Source of the DNA: Acidobacteriota bacterium
Lineage (GTDB): Bacteria > Acidobacteriota > Terriglobia > Terriglobales > Acidobacteriaceae
Reading direction: 5' to 3'
NCBI GenBank assembly: GCA_021851625.1
Contig: JAJZCX010000013.1
Coordinates: forward strand, 1 to 12,742
DNA length: 12,742 nt
Positions 1-7,607 of the stretch are shown here, one piece after another (the first letter of the stretch is position 1; every line of letters starts with the position of its first letter). The notes beneath the pieces are model-generated. The model was not told the DNA's origin. It saw only the letters and a list, made by a program, of their open reading frames with translations, and did not search any database. A program made the translations under genes and the position numbers.

Positions 1-1
1 C

Positions 2-706
2 ACCGAGAGCCACTACAACGTGATGCCCGTGATCGATATTTATGGCGGCGTGCAGGGCAGTGATCTGCGCAGCGTGGCCACGCAGGTGGATCGCATCGTG
101 AGCCAAGATGCAAAGAATCTGCCGCGTGGTTCGCACATTACGGTTCGTGGACAGGTGGAGACGATGCGCTCCTCCACCGTAGGTTTGCTCGGCGGGCTGC
201 TCTTTGCGATCGTGCTGGTGTACTTGTTGATCGTCGTCAATTTCCAAAGCTGGCTGGATCCGTTCATTATCGTCGCCGCGTTGCCTGCGGCGCTGGCCGG
301 CATTGTCGCGTTTCTCTTTTTGACGGGGACGCATGTGAGCGTGCCCGCACTCACCGGCGCCATCATGTGCATGGGCGTGGCCACGGCCAACAGTATTCTG
401 GTGGTCAGCTTTGCGCGCGACCAGATGTTGCAAGGGCAATCCGCATTGGAGGCCGCGCTGACCGCGGGCTACACACGCTTTCGCCCGGTGTTGATGACTG
501 CTTTGGCGATGATGATCGGCATGTTGCCGATGGCGTTGGGCTTGGGCGATGGCGGCGAACAGAACGCTCCGCTGGGCCGGGCTGTGATTGGTGGCTTGTT
601 CTTTGCCACGGGGGCCACGTTATTTTTTGTGCCGACGTTCTTTAGCTACGTACACCGCAAGCGCGGGCTGTTGCCCGCAGGCACACTGCCAGAGGATGCG
701 CAATGA
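2..706 (+). CDS. RND efflux transporter permease, C-terminal part (5' truncated by window)
   Basis: This is the last 234 residues of an inner-membrane RND pump protein, a proton-driven exporter that passes substrates to a periplasmic adaptor and outer-membrane channel. The frame is open from base 2, so the gene begins before the window; family members are about 1,000-1,050 residues. Visible are the end of the second periplasmic domain (to about residue 60), a hydrophobic segment with LLGGLLFAIVLVYLLIVV, a second one followed by the GVATANSILVVSFARD stretch, and two more helices up to the C-terminus. GVATANSILVVSFARD lines up with the conserved AcrB segment containing NAIL and FAKD. The HAE-type fold is clear, but the TAN variant suggests a branch other than classical AcrB or metal-exporting CusA. 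The stop is 40 bases before the adaptor start, so the two are probably cotranscribed. The substrate cannot be read from this part. Confidence 0.93.
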   Translation, partial: TESHYNVMPVIDIYGGVQGSDLRSVATQVDRIVSQDAKNLPRGSHITVRGQVETMRSSTVGLLGGLLFAIVLVYLLIVVNFQSWLDPFIIVAALPAALAGIVAFLFLTGTHVSVPALTGAIMCMGVATANSILVVSFARDQMLQGQSALEAALTAGYTRFRPVLMTALAMMIGMLPMALGLGDGGEQNAPLGRAVIGGLFFATGATLFFVPTFFSYVHRKRGLLPAGTLPEDAQ

Positions 707-746
707 AACTGTGCGCAGTCGGCTTGCAGGAATGGAGGATGGATTG

Positions 747-2000
747 ATGCATTCGACGGAAGATGCTCCCGCGCTGGCCACACCGCAGGCTCGACGACGC
801 ATGGTGCGCTTGCTGGTGGTGCTGACGGTTGTGGCAATTTTGGTTGCAGGCAGCGGCATGGTGCTGCGTCTACGCGCGCGGGCCGCTCTGCGCACTGAGA
901 CGGCGCAAATGGCTCTGCCCGATGTAGCCGTGGCCATGGTGCAGCCGGGTGCGCCGACACAGGATCTGGTGCTGCCGGGAACGATCCAAGCCTACTTGGA
1001 TGCGCCGATCTACGCGCGTACCAACGGATATGTGCGCACTTGGTACCACGACATTGGCGCGCATGTGCGCAAGGGCGAATTGTTGGCGGTGATTGAAACT
1101 CCAGAGTTGGATCAACAGGTGCAGCAGGCCCGTGCAGCGATGGAAACCGCGCAGCAAAATTTGAAGCTGGCGCAGATTACAGCGCAGCGCTATCAAGGAT
1201 TAGTTGCGACCGATGCGGTCTCCAAACAATCGACGGACGCGGCCAGCTACAGTGCAGGCGCATTGCAGGCCGCAGTGGCATCGGCGCAGGCGAACCTCGA
1301 TCAACTGCTGGCGCTGCAATCCTTCGAGCGCGTCTACGCTCCGTTTGACGGCGTGGTGACGGCGCGCAACACCGATGTGGGCCAACTCGTCGATGCAGGC
1401 AGCAATGGCGGTACCGGCAGCGCTTCAGCATCGAGCGGAACGCCCGCCATGGGCGGCGGCGCCAATTCTGTGCCGCGCGAACTCTTTCACGTTTCGAACA
1501 CGCGCACAGTGCGCATTTTTGTCAACGTGCCAGAGCAGGATGCGCCTTCGGCGCGGCCCGGCGTGCGCGTTGGCATCACGTTGGCGGAGTATCCGGGGCG
1601 CGTCTTCGCGGGAAAAATTGTACGCAGCGCTGAGGCCATCGACTTAAATACCCGCACGCTGATGGCGGAAGTGGACATTCCCAATCCTAAGGGTGAACTG
1701 CTGCCCGGCGCGTATGCACAGGTACATTTGAAGCTGCCGCTCGACCATCCCTCGCTCATCATTCCTGTCAGCTCATTGCTGTTTCGCGCAGAAGGACTGC
1801 GTGTGGCCACGCTGGATGCACAGGATCGTGCGCATCTGATTGCGCCCATGCTGGGCCGCGATTGGGGCACGCGGGTGGAAGTAGTCGCAGGTCTGCAAGC
1901 GGGCGAGCGCGTCATTGATAGTCCGCCGGATTCGATTGCAGAGGGTGAGCCTGTGCGCGTAGTCGCCGTTGAGAACACGGCGAGGAGCACCCAGCCGTGA
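747..2000 (+). CDS. RND efflux periplasmic adaptor (HlyD/MFP family)
   Basis: This 417-residue protein is the membrane fusion component that links the RND permease to the outer-membrane channel. An N-terminal membrane anchor lies at about residues 20-40 (RLLVVLTVVAILVAGSGMVL). It is followed by the first half of a lipoyl domain (GTIQAYLDAPIYARTNGYV, about 78-96), an alpha-hairpin of two helices rich in Gln and Ala (about 120-190), the second lipoyl half (VYAPFDGVVTARNTDVGQLV, about 196-215), and beta-barrel and membrane-proximal domains to about 406. Start 747 is chosen because GGAGG at 734-738 sits 8 bases upstream; the frame is open further upstream (ATG at 732 and earlier) but without comparable support. 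Unusual is a Gly/Ser-rich, probably disordered stretch at about residues 217-241, between the second lipoyl half and the barrel. The gene overlaps the next one by GTGA. The family assignment is firm; the substrate is unknown. Confidence 0.93.
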   Translation: MHSTEDAPALATPQARRRMVRLLVVLTVVAILVAGSGMVLRLRARAALRTETAQMALPDVAVAMVQPGAPTQDLVLPGTIQAYLDAPIYARTNGYVRTWYHDIGAHVRKGELLAVIETPELDQQVQQARAAMETAQQNLKLAQITAQRYQGLVATDAVSKQSTDAASYSAGALQAAVASAQANLDQLLALQSFERVYAPFDGVVTARNTDVGQLVDAGSNGGTGSASASSGTPAMGGGANSVPRELFHVSNTRTVRIFVNVPEQDAPSARPGVRVGITLAEYPGRVFAGKIVRSAEAIDLNTRTLMAEVDIPNPKGELLPGAYAQVHLKLPLDHPSLIIPVSSLLFRAEGLRVATLDAQDRAHLIAPMLGRDWGTRVEVVAGLQAGERVIDSPPDSIAEGEPVRVVAVENTARSTQP

Positions 2001-3436
2001 GCGCAACTGCAATCTCGATGCGCGCGCGCGCGCTGGCCATCACGGCTCCACTATTGCTGACCGGCTGCATGGTGGGGCCGAAGTATGCGCGTCCCAGCGC
2101 GCCGCAGCCGCCGACGTTCAAAGAGGCAGCGGGCTGGCAGCCTGCGCAGCCGCAGGATGCGGCCCTGCGCGGCGATTGGTGGACAATGTATGGAGACGCC
2201 GACTTGAATGCGTATGAGCAGCAGGTCGAAGCCGCGAACCAAAATCTCAAACTGGCGGCGACCAACTATGTGCAGGCACGCGCTGCGGTACAAGCTGCGC
2301 GCGCAAATCTTTTCCCGTTCCTCGGCGCGGGGGCGAACGCCACGCGCTCTCGTTTTTCCTACAATCGCGCGATGTACTTCAAAGGCATACCCAATCAGTA
2401 CAACGACTTCAACCTGCCGTTGGAAGTAAGTTGGGAGCCGGACTTTTGGGGCCGCGTGCGCCACACTGTTCTCCAAGCCAAGGCCAACGCACAAGTCAGC
2501 GCCGCCACGGGACAAAATGTGCGGTTGAGTATGCAAGCCGATCTGGCCACGGATTATTTTCAACTGCGCGGACTGGATGCAGAGGAGCAAATTCTTAATC
2601 AAACCGTGAGCGTGTTGCAGCGTTCTCTGCAGTTGACGGAGGATCGCTATCACGGCGGTTTGAATTCTGAGTTGGATGTGGCGCAGGCGCGCACTCTGCT
2701 GGAGAGCACACGGGCCGAGGCGCAGGATGTGGGCGTGGCGTGCGCGCAATATGAACATGCGATTGCCGTGCTGATGGGAGAGCCGCCGTCGAGCCTGAGC
2801 ATTCCACCGCGCGTGTTGCACACGCAGCCGCCTGCGATTCCCGCCGGGCTGCCTTCGCAGTTGTTGGAGCGCAGGCCAGACATTGCCATGGCAGAGCGCA
2901 CCATGGCCGCTGCGAATGAACAGATTGGCTTGGCGCGCTCGGCCTACTATCCCACGTTTACGCTGACGGGCCTTGGCGGATTTGAAAGCGCGCATCCCGG
3001 CAACTGGTTCACCGGGCCAAGCTCGTTTTGGTCGACAGGCCTTTCCTCGAGCGAGCTACTGTTTGACTGGGGCCAACGCCATGCGCTCGACGTGCAGGCG
3101 CAGGCCGCCTATGACGGCACTGTGGCCATGTATCGGCAAACGGTACTCTCGGCTTATCAGGAGGTCGAAGACAATCTGGCTGCGTTGCGCATTTTGCAGC
3201 AGGAAACAGACACGCAGCAACAGGCCGTTGCGGCTGCGCGCAGGCAGGAGCAGATTGCGCAGAGCCGTTATGAAAACGGTATCGACAATTATTTGAACGT
3301 GACCGCGGCGCAGAGCATCGAGTTGTCGAACGAGCTGACCGCCGCGCAGATTTGGACGCGACGCATGACGGCCAGCGTGTTGCTACTGAAGGCGCTCGGC
3401 GGAGGATGGAATGCCAGCCAACTGCCGAAGTTCTAA
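1997..3436 (+). CDS. outer-membrane efflux lipoprotein (NodT/OprM-type channel)
   Basis: This 479-residue protein is the outer-membrane channel of the tripartite pump, TolC-like and of the lipidated NodT/OprM type. A lipoprotein signal is present: hydrophobic residues then LLTGC, so lipidation is expected at Cys24, and the mature N-terminus CMVGPKYARP is typical of the family. Two repeated outer-membrane efflux domains follow, about residues 65-255 and 280-470; each has long helices rich in Gln, Ala and Arg, with DRYHGGLNSELDVAQAR in the first and SRYENGIDNYLNVTAAQ in the second as the recurring equivalents. The GTG start at 1997 overlaps the adaptor stop (GTGA) and has GAGGAG at 1982-1987, 9 bases upstream. 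The alternative is ATG at 2018, which would still leave the lipobox intact. Overlap and order point to one operon with the adaptor and permease. Confidence 0.93.
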   Translation: MSATAISMRARALAITAPLLLTGCMVGPKYARPSAPQPPTFKEAAGWQPAQPQDAALRGDWWTMYGDADLNAYEQQVEAANQNLKLAATNYVQARAAVQAARANLFPFLGAGANATRSRFSYNRAMYFKGIPNQYNDFNLPLEVSWEPDFWGRVRHTVLQAKANAQVSAATGQNVRLSMQADLATDYFQLRGLDAEEQILNQTVSVLQRSLQLTEDRYHGGLNSELDVAQARTLLESTRAEAQDVGVACAQYEHAIAVLMGEPPSSLSIPPRVLHTQPPAIPAGLPSQLLERRPDIAMAERTMAAANEQIGLARSAYYPTFTLTGLGGFESAHPGNWFTGPSSFWSTGLSSSELLFDWGQRHALDVQAQAAYDGTVAMYRQTVLSAYQEVEDNLAALRILQQETDTQQQAVAAARRQEQIAQSRYENGIDNYLNVTAAQSIELSNELTAAQIWTRRMTASVLLLKALGGGWNASQLPKF

Positions 3437-3450
3437 GGTGTGCGTTCGCA

Positions 3451-3456
3451 AGGAGG
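3451..3456 (+). promoter_or_regulatory. Shine-Dalgarno of the GntR regulator
   Basis: AGGAGG lies 7 bases before ATG 3464. It decides the start against the in-frame GTG at 3440, which has no such site and would add eight residues unlike the family. Confidence 0.8.
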
Positions 3457-3463
3457 CGAGAGC

Positions 3464-4210
3464 ATGAGACAGACAGGAGCCGTTTTGGAGCATCCGCAGT
3501 TGGCAAAGCCAAATGGGGCGGAGGCTGCGCATGCAGGCGTGGGAACCTTCGATCGCAACTGCATGCACGACCGCATCTGTTGGACGATTTTGGACCGCAT
3601 CTCCGATGGCAGCTACCAGCCCGGCGACCGGTTGAAGGAGCTGGTGCTGGCGCGGGAATTTCAGGTGAGTCAAGCGCCTGTGCGCGAGGCTCTGCGCAAG
3701 CTGGAGGCCATCGGTGCCGTTGCCACCGAGCCATACCGAGGCACGCGCGTGCGCGCCATTACTCCACAGGAGATGCGCGATACCTATGAGCTACGCGGCA
3801 TTTTGGAGCAGGCGGCATTGCATTTGCTCCGCGATTGGACGGCGGAAGACATTGTGATTCTGGAACGAGAATTTGACGCCATGCGGACTGCGGTGCAGGC
3901 AGGGGATTTTCAATCGGTCGCGGTACACAATAAAAATTTTCACTGCCATCTTGTGCTTTGTTGCGGCAATAAAGAGTTGATGCGGGTTTGGAAGTCGCTG
4001 GGCGTGGGGCTGCGCTCGCGCCTGAACATTCAGCGCCTAGCCGAAGCGGGGCGATTGATAGATGCCGTGGATTCCCACCGGGCCGTGCTCGATGCCCTGC
4101 ACGCAGGCGATCTGCACCGCGCTGGCGATCTGTTGCGTGCGCACGCGAATACCTTTGTGGAAGATGGCGAGTCGCACGCCCACCGCGCAGGCGGCAATGT
4201 GCGACAATAA
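3464..4210 (+). CDS. GntR-family transcriptional regulator, FCD (FadR) subfamily
   Basis: This is a 248-residue DNA-binding regulator. The N-terminal winged helix-turn-helix spans about residues 33-100: LKELVLAREFQVSQAPVREA, then the wing GAVATEPYRGTRVRAI, the classic GntR layout. The all-helical FCD ligand domain covers about 105-230. Its likely metal/ligand histidines are visible: His160 in NFHCHL, His205 in DSHRAVLDAL and His227 in RAHANTF, spaced as is usual in the family. The family normally binds small organic acids and acts as a dimer on a palindromic operator. The gene starts 27 bases after the efflux channel gene on the same strand, so it may be the last gene of that operon and its regulator; this is inference from position. 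No clear operator palindrome was seen in the short gap. FCD regulators are more often found beside catabolic genes than beside efflux pumps. Confidence 0.9.
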   Translation: MRQTGAVLEHPQLAKPNGAEAAHAGVGTFDRNCMHDRICWTILDRISDGSYQPGDRLKELVLAREFQVSQAPVREALRKLEAIGAVATEPYRGTRVRAITPQEMRDTYELRGILEQAALHLLRDWTAEDIVILEREFDAMRTAVQAGDFQSVAVHNKNFHCHLVLCCGNKELMRVWKSLGVGLRSRLNIQRLAEAGRLIDAVDSHRAVLDALHAGDLHRAGDLLRAHANTFVEDGESHAHRAGGNVRQ

Positions 4211-4260
4211 GACGTTGTGCAGGTTCCACTGCCAAAGCAGCGGCCTGCGGGGAGAAAGAT

Positions 4261-4461
4261 ATGGGTGAGTTATTGACACCGACGCACCTGCTGCTGGTGC
4301 TGGTTGTGGCGCTCTTGTTGTTTGGTCCGAGGAAGCTGCCAGAGTTGGGCAAGGGCTTGGGCGAAGGCATTCGCGGGTTCAAAGATGGTTTGAAGGGCAC
4401 AAGCACGGACGACGCGCAGAAGTCGGACGCAGCCAAGGCGACAACGCCCGAAGCCAAGTAA
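4261..4461 (+). CDS. tatA: Sec-independent (twin-arginine) translocase subunit TatA/TatE
   Basis: This 66-residue protein is the pore-forming component of the twin-arginine pathway, which exports folded proteins across the inner membrane. The family order is complete: a short N-terminal transmembrane helix (about residues 8-21, HLLLVLVVALLLF), the hinge FGPRKLPELGKGLGEGI with the conserved Phe-Gly at 21-22, an amphipathic helix to about residue 45, and a short charged tail rich in Ala, Lys and Asp. Length is typical of the smaller TatA proteins (60-90). ATG 4261 is preceded by GGGGAG about 7 bases upstream. It follows the GntR gene by 50 bases, but no tatB or tatC is next to it, so it is probably a stand-alone tatA. 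A terminator follows at 4515-4549. Confidence 0.93.
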   Translation: MGELLTPTHLLLVLVVALLLFGPRKLPELGKGLGEGIRGFKDGLKGTSTDDAQKSDAAKATTPEAK

Positions 4462-4514
4462 ACAACGAGCGGCCTCCGTGGAGCCGTTTCTCTGTATCTG
4501 CAAACATCCAAAGC

Positions 4515-4549
4515 AAAAGCCCGTGTGCATTGCTGCGCCGCGGGCTTTT
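4515..4549. terminator. probable bidirectional terminator between tatA and the zinc-ribbon gene
   Basis: AAAAGCCCG (4515-4523) and CGGGCTTTT (4541-4549) are a perfect 9-base inverted repeat with a 17-base loop. Read on either strand, the right arm ends in TTTT after a GC-rich stem. It lies between the stops of two converging genes (4461 on plus, 4579 on minus), so it could end both transcripts. Confidence 0.75.
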
Positions 4550-4578
4550 GTGTTTCTATGGCTGAAGTCGCAGCGCTC

Positions 4579-4929
4579 CTAGTAGCGTCCGCGTCCACCA
4601 CCGCCGCCGCTACGCTCTCTGCCGCCACCGCCGCCCGATCCGCTCTTGGGACGGAAGCATGCCTTGCAATAAACAGGGCGATCTCCGCGTGGAACGAAAG
4701 GCACCGTGGTCTGCTGACCGCAACTGGCGCACTGCACTACACTCTCGGTGCGTCCGCCGCCAAAGCCACCACCACCACCGCTGTTCCCACCCGGCTTGGT
4801 CTGCGCGCGGCAGGTCTTGCAACGCCGTGGTTGTGAGTATCCCCGCTCGGCGAAAAAGCTCTGCTCGCCCTCGGTAAAGGTAAAATCCTGTCCGCAATCG
4901 GAACAGGTGATTTGCATATCCGCACTCAT
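4579..4929 (-). CDS. double zinc-ribbon protein with Gly/Arg-rich linker and tail
   Basis: This 116-residue protein belongs to a small family of bacterial zinc-ribbon proteins without an assigned reaction. Four CxxC pairs are visible. Cys9/Cys12 with Cys37/Cys40 form the first ribbon, with the signature TCSDCGQDFTFTEGEQSFFA and RRCKTCR. Cys67/Cys70 with Cys88/Cys91 form the second (VVQCASCGQQTTVPF, YCKACF). Each would bind one zinc ion. The linker (about residues 47-60) and the tail (about 95-116) are almost only Gly, Arg and Ser, resembling RGG-type nucleic-acid-binding tails; binding is an inference. The start at 4929 has GGGAG about 5 bases upstream; Met5 (4917) is an alternative. It lies 113 bases downstream of the GH31 gene on the same strand. 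No signal peptide is seen, so it should be cytoplasmic. Confidence 0.85.
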   Translation of the reverse strand: MSADMQITCSDCGQDFTFTEGEQSFFAERGYSQPRRCKTCRAQTKPGGNSGGGGGFGGGRTESVVQCASCGQQTTVPFVPRGDRPVYCKACFRPKSGSGGGGGRERSGGGGGRGRY

Positions 4930-5042
4930 GAGGCTCCCGTGCCTTGGAAGAGCCGGCTCGGAGGCCCGCTTTCGTGGCAGGCTTTTAGTGTACCTTTGGA
5001 ACGGCTCGTTGTCTCATCCCCAGAAAAAATAGTTGTCAAGCG

Positions 5043-7487
5043 TCACGGTAGGCGTACCGAAGCCGCCGCGCCGGTGTAGGAGAGGGTCTGATCTGTGGTC
5101 CCTGCCTTGGAACCAGCCGTGCCGCCGTCCAATCCATCGCCCACGCCATGGGTTCCGTCCACCAGCACCACGTGAAACTCGCGCTGCGCCGTCATACCGG
5201 GGTAGGAGCCTTGGCGCGCGCCGATGCTCAGCGTTTTCGTGGCATCCGTCCATGTCAGTGGGATGGTAGCGTGTGCGCCCTGCTCGTAGGCATAGCCGTC
5301 GCCCTGGTCTTCATAGAGCGTGAAGTGGCCGTCCGCGCCGGGATAGATGCGGATTTCGATGGGCGCGTCGGCCTGCTGACCTGCATATTCCTGCACCGGG
5401 CCGAGGGGCAGAATCGAGCCAGCTCGGACGAAAAGCGGAATGCGGTCAAGCGGAGCGGCGGCTTCCATGTGTTGCGCTCCAGAGAACTTCTTTCCCGTCC
5501 AGAAGTCATACCAAGCGGCGGCGGGCGGCAGGTAGAGCCAGCGGCTCTGCATCCCCGGCTGCGTCACTGGACTGACTAGAAAATCGGGGCCGAACATGTA
5601 TTGGTCGCCGATATTCCACGTTGCGCGATCGGTGCGCCAATCCATCACCAGCGGACGCAGGATCGTGCCATCGTCGTTCGTCACCTGCCATGCCAGCGAG
5701 TAAATGTAGGGCAGCAGACGCGAGCGCAGCTTGTCATAGCGAATCAACGTGGGCGCAGCCGGGCCATAGCTGAAGAGTTCATTCGTATTGTTGGCGCGGT
5801 GGCCGTGCGTGCGAAAGATGGGGCAGAAGACGCCAAACTCAAACCAGCGCGTGTACAACTCCTGATACGCCGGGTCGTGCGTGTCGCGGGCCAGCGGCGG
5901 GCCGTATCCGGCGATGTCGGTCGTCCAATAGGGCATTCCCGACAGCGCAAAGTTCAACCCAGCGGGCACTTGGCGCTGGAAGGCGGTGAAGGTGCTGAAA
6001 ACGTCGCCCGACCAGGTGGTGGCCGCATTGCGTTGCTGCCCGGCAAAGCCGGAGCGCGTCAGGATAAAGACGCGCTTGCTGCTGCCGCTGGCCCTCCAGT
6101 TGCGATAGATGTTGCCCGTGTGCATCAGCGGAAACACGTTGGTATACAGCGCGCCGTTGCCGAGGAAGAGCTTGCGGTCTTCGAGCGAGATATTGCTCTC
6201 TCCGCCATGCGCGTATTGCACCTCCGGCTCGGAGCTATCCAGCCAAAAGGCATCCCAGCCCTGCGCAAAGAGTTGGCCCACCAGATGCTTCCAGTAATAA
6301 TCGCCCGCAGCCGGATTTGTCGCGTCATAATCTGTGGTGCCGGGGATGGTGAGGCCGAGTGCCTGCATGGCCTTGAAATTTTTTGCTTCGGGATTCATGA
6401 CCGCCCAGACGCTCAGCATCGCGTGCACGTGCTCGTCATGCAGCGTGCGCAGCGCGGCAGGCACATCGGGATAGGCGTCGGCTCGAAACTCCGGGTCCCC
6501 TTGGCGCACCCACCAGAACCAGTCCTGCACGATTGCATCCAGCGGAACGTGCTGGCTGCGATACTCCTGCGCCACGTTCAGCAACTCCTGCTGGCTGTTG
6601 TAGCGATCCTTCGACTGCCAAAAACCATAGGCCCACTCAGGGTAGAGCGGTGCGTGGCCGGTCATCGCACGGTAGGTGTGCACGATGGAGTCCATCTCTG
6701 GCCCGTAGAAAAAGTAGTAGTCAATGGCGTGCGCCGCGTTCGAGCGCAGGCGCATCTCCGACGGAAAGCGATTGTCAAAGTAGGAGACGGCGGCTGTGTT
6801 CCAAAAAATGCCGTAGCCGTTGGTGGAGACCAGCAGCGGAATGGCAACGTCGGTGTTCGCCTGGCCCAGTTCCACGACAGCGCCGCGATAGTTGAACATG
6901 CCGTTCTGGTGCTGGCCCAGGCCGTAGAATGCCTCACGCACAGCGGGGTAGAACTGATCCATCACGCTCAGCAACGCCTCGCCATTTTTCGTCACAGATT
7001 CGTAACGGCGCGGAGCGTCCTCAAACTCTTCGAGCAGACGGTTGCCCTGTTCATCTGTGAATTCCAAATTGCCAAAATCCAGCGAGATGCGCACGCGCAC
7101 CGTGCCCGTATCGAGCGTGGCCACCACAGGGTTCCACAGCCGCTCGCTCACAGGCGCGCTGGGCATGGATTTTGGCAGCGTCAGCGTGAACTTCGTCGGC
7201 GTGCAGGCGGCGGCTTGCGAGAGCATCCACGGCTGCTTGGGCGTGGCATCGGCGGCCTTGCCATTCGGGCTGGCAACCACGTGGATCACGCTGGCTCCGC
7301 AGACAGTCAGGCGCAGTGTGTCCACCGGCGTGGTGACCAGCACGCCATCGGCCTGCTGGGTGATGTGGATGGCACTGGGGGTCTTGTGCGGTGTGGTGGC
7401 TGGTGTAGGTGCGGCAAAGCCAGTGGAGGCAAGCAGGGCAACTGGCAGGATGGCTGCCGTCAAAATCGTTTTTGGAACGCAGTGCAT
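5043..7487 (-). CDS. secreted glycoside hydrolase family 31 (alpha-xylosidase/alpha-glucosidase type)
   Basis: This 814-residue retaining alpha-glycosidase is exported by a Sec-type signal peptide (about residues 1-25, TILTAAILPVALLASTGFAA). It has an N-terminal beta-sandwich (about 40-265), a (beta/alpha)8 catalytic barrel (about 280-620), a proximal beta domain (PLFVRAGSILPLGP, 683-697) and a DUF5110-like distal domain (FTLYEDQGDGYAYE, about 722-735). The predicted nucleophile is Asp417 in WLDSSEPE, and the acid/base is Asp495 in TWSGDV, after the conserved LTRSGFAGQQR. RTHGHR (559-564) is the conserved His-bearing loop. The WLDxxEPE form of the nucleophile motif resembles bacterial alpha-xylosidases such as Cellvibrio Xyl31A, but the PA14 insertion of that enzyme is not seen. 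Substrate (xyloglucan-type xylosides or alpha-glucosides) is therefore open. Start 7487 is chosen over ATG 7529 because of GAGGAG 7 bases upstream and because the signal peptide then begins at once. No transporter or other glycosidase is adjacent. Confidence 0.92.
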   Translation of the reverse strand: MHCVPKTILTAAILPVALLASTGFAAPTPATTPHKTPSAIHITQQADGVLVTTPVDTLRLTVCGASVIHVVASPNGKAADATPKQPWMLSQAAACTPTKFTLTLPKSMPSAPVSERLWNPVVATLDTGTVRVRISLDFGNLEFTDEQGNRLLEEFEDAPRRYESVTKNGEALLSVMDQFYPAVREAFYGLGQHQNGMFNYRGAVVELGQANTDVAIPLLVSTNGYGIFWNTAAVSYFDNRFPSEMRLRSNAAHAIDYYFFYGPEMDSIVHTYRAMTGHAPLYPEWAYGFWQSKDRYNSQQELLNVAQEYRSQHVPLDAIVQDWFWWVRQGDPEFRADAYPDVPAALRTLHDEHVHAMLSVWAVMNPEAKNFKAMQALGLTIPGTTDYDATNPAAGDYYWKHLVGQLFAQGWDAFWLDSSEPEVQYAHGGESNISLEDRKLFLGNGALYTNVFPLMHTGNIYRNWRASGSSKRVFILTRSGFAGQQRNAATTWSGDVFSTFTAFQRQVPAGLNFALSGMPYWTTDIAGYGPPLARDTHDPAYQELYTRWFEFGVFCPIFRTHGHRANNTNELFSYGPAAPTLIRYDKLRSRLLPYIYSLAWQVTNDDGTILRPLVMDWRTDRATWNIGDQYMFGPDFLVSPVTQPGMQSRWLYLPPAAAWYDFWTGKKFSGAQHMEAAAPLDRIPLFVRAGSILPLGPVQEYAGQQADAPIEIRIYPGADGHFTLYEDQGDGYAYEQGAHATIPLTWTDATKTLSIGARQGSYPGMTAQREFHVVLVDGTHGVGDGLDGGTAGSKAGTTDQTLSYTGAAASVRLP

Positions 7488-7494
7488 TCGAAAA

Positions 7495-7500
7495 CTCCTC
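7495..7500 (-). promoter_or_regulatory. Shine-Dalgarno of the GH31 gene
   Basis: GAGGAG on the minus strand lies 7 bases upstream of ATG 7487. It decides the start against the upstream in-frame ATG at 7529, which would put 14 residues in front of the signal peptide. Confidence 0.75.
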
Positions 7501-7607
7501 GCGGCAACAGGATATAAGAAATCCGGCAAGGAATGCTTGGCGTAGTGGCGATGCCGACTGCAGGCCGCAAGGCAGCGCGCGCGCAGCGGTGTCAGCCCCT
7601 TCCCGTC

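Noticed and set aside
2051..2995. A 314-codon minus-strand frame over the outer-membrane channel gene
   Set aside because: Shadow of the OprM/NodT-like gene; basic low-complexity composition and no motif.
4525..4836. A 103-codon plus-strand frame opposite the zinc-ribbon gene
   Set aside because: It begins inside the terminator and its Ala/Thr-rich sequence is the complement of the Gly/Arg repeats of the real gene.
5011..5039. TTGACA on the minus strand just after the GH31 stop, as a promoter for the zinc-ribbon gene
   Set aside because: The hexamer 17 bases downstream is TGAGAC, a poor -10, and other spacings are no better.
5601..7517. A 638-codon open frame on the plus strand across the GH31 gene
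   Set aside because: Antisense shadow: the minus strand carries full GH31 motifs and a good ribosome site, while this frame has neither domain nor ribosome site.
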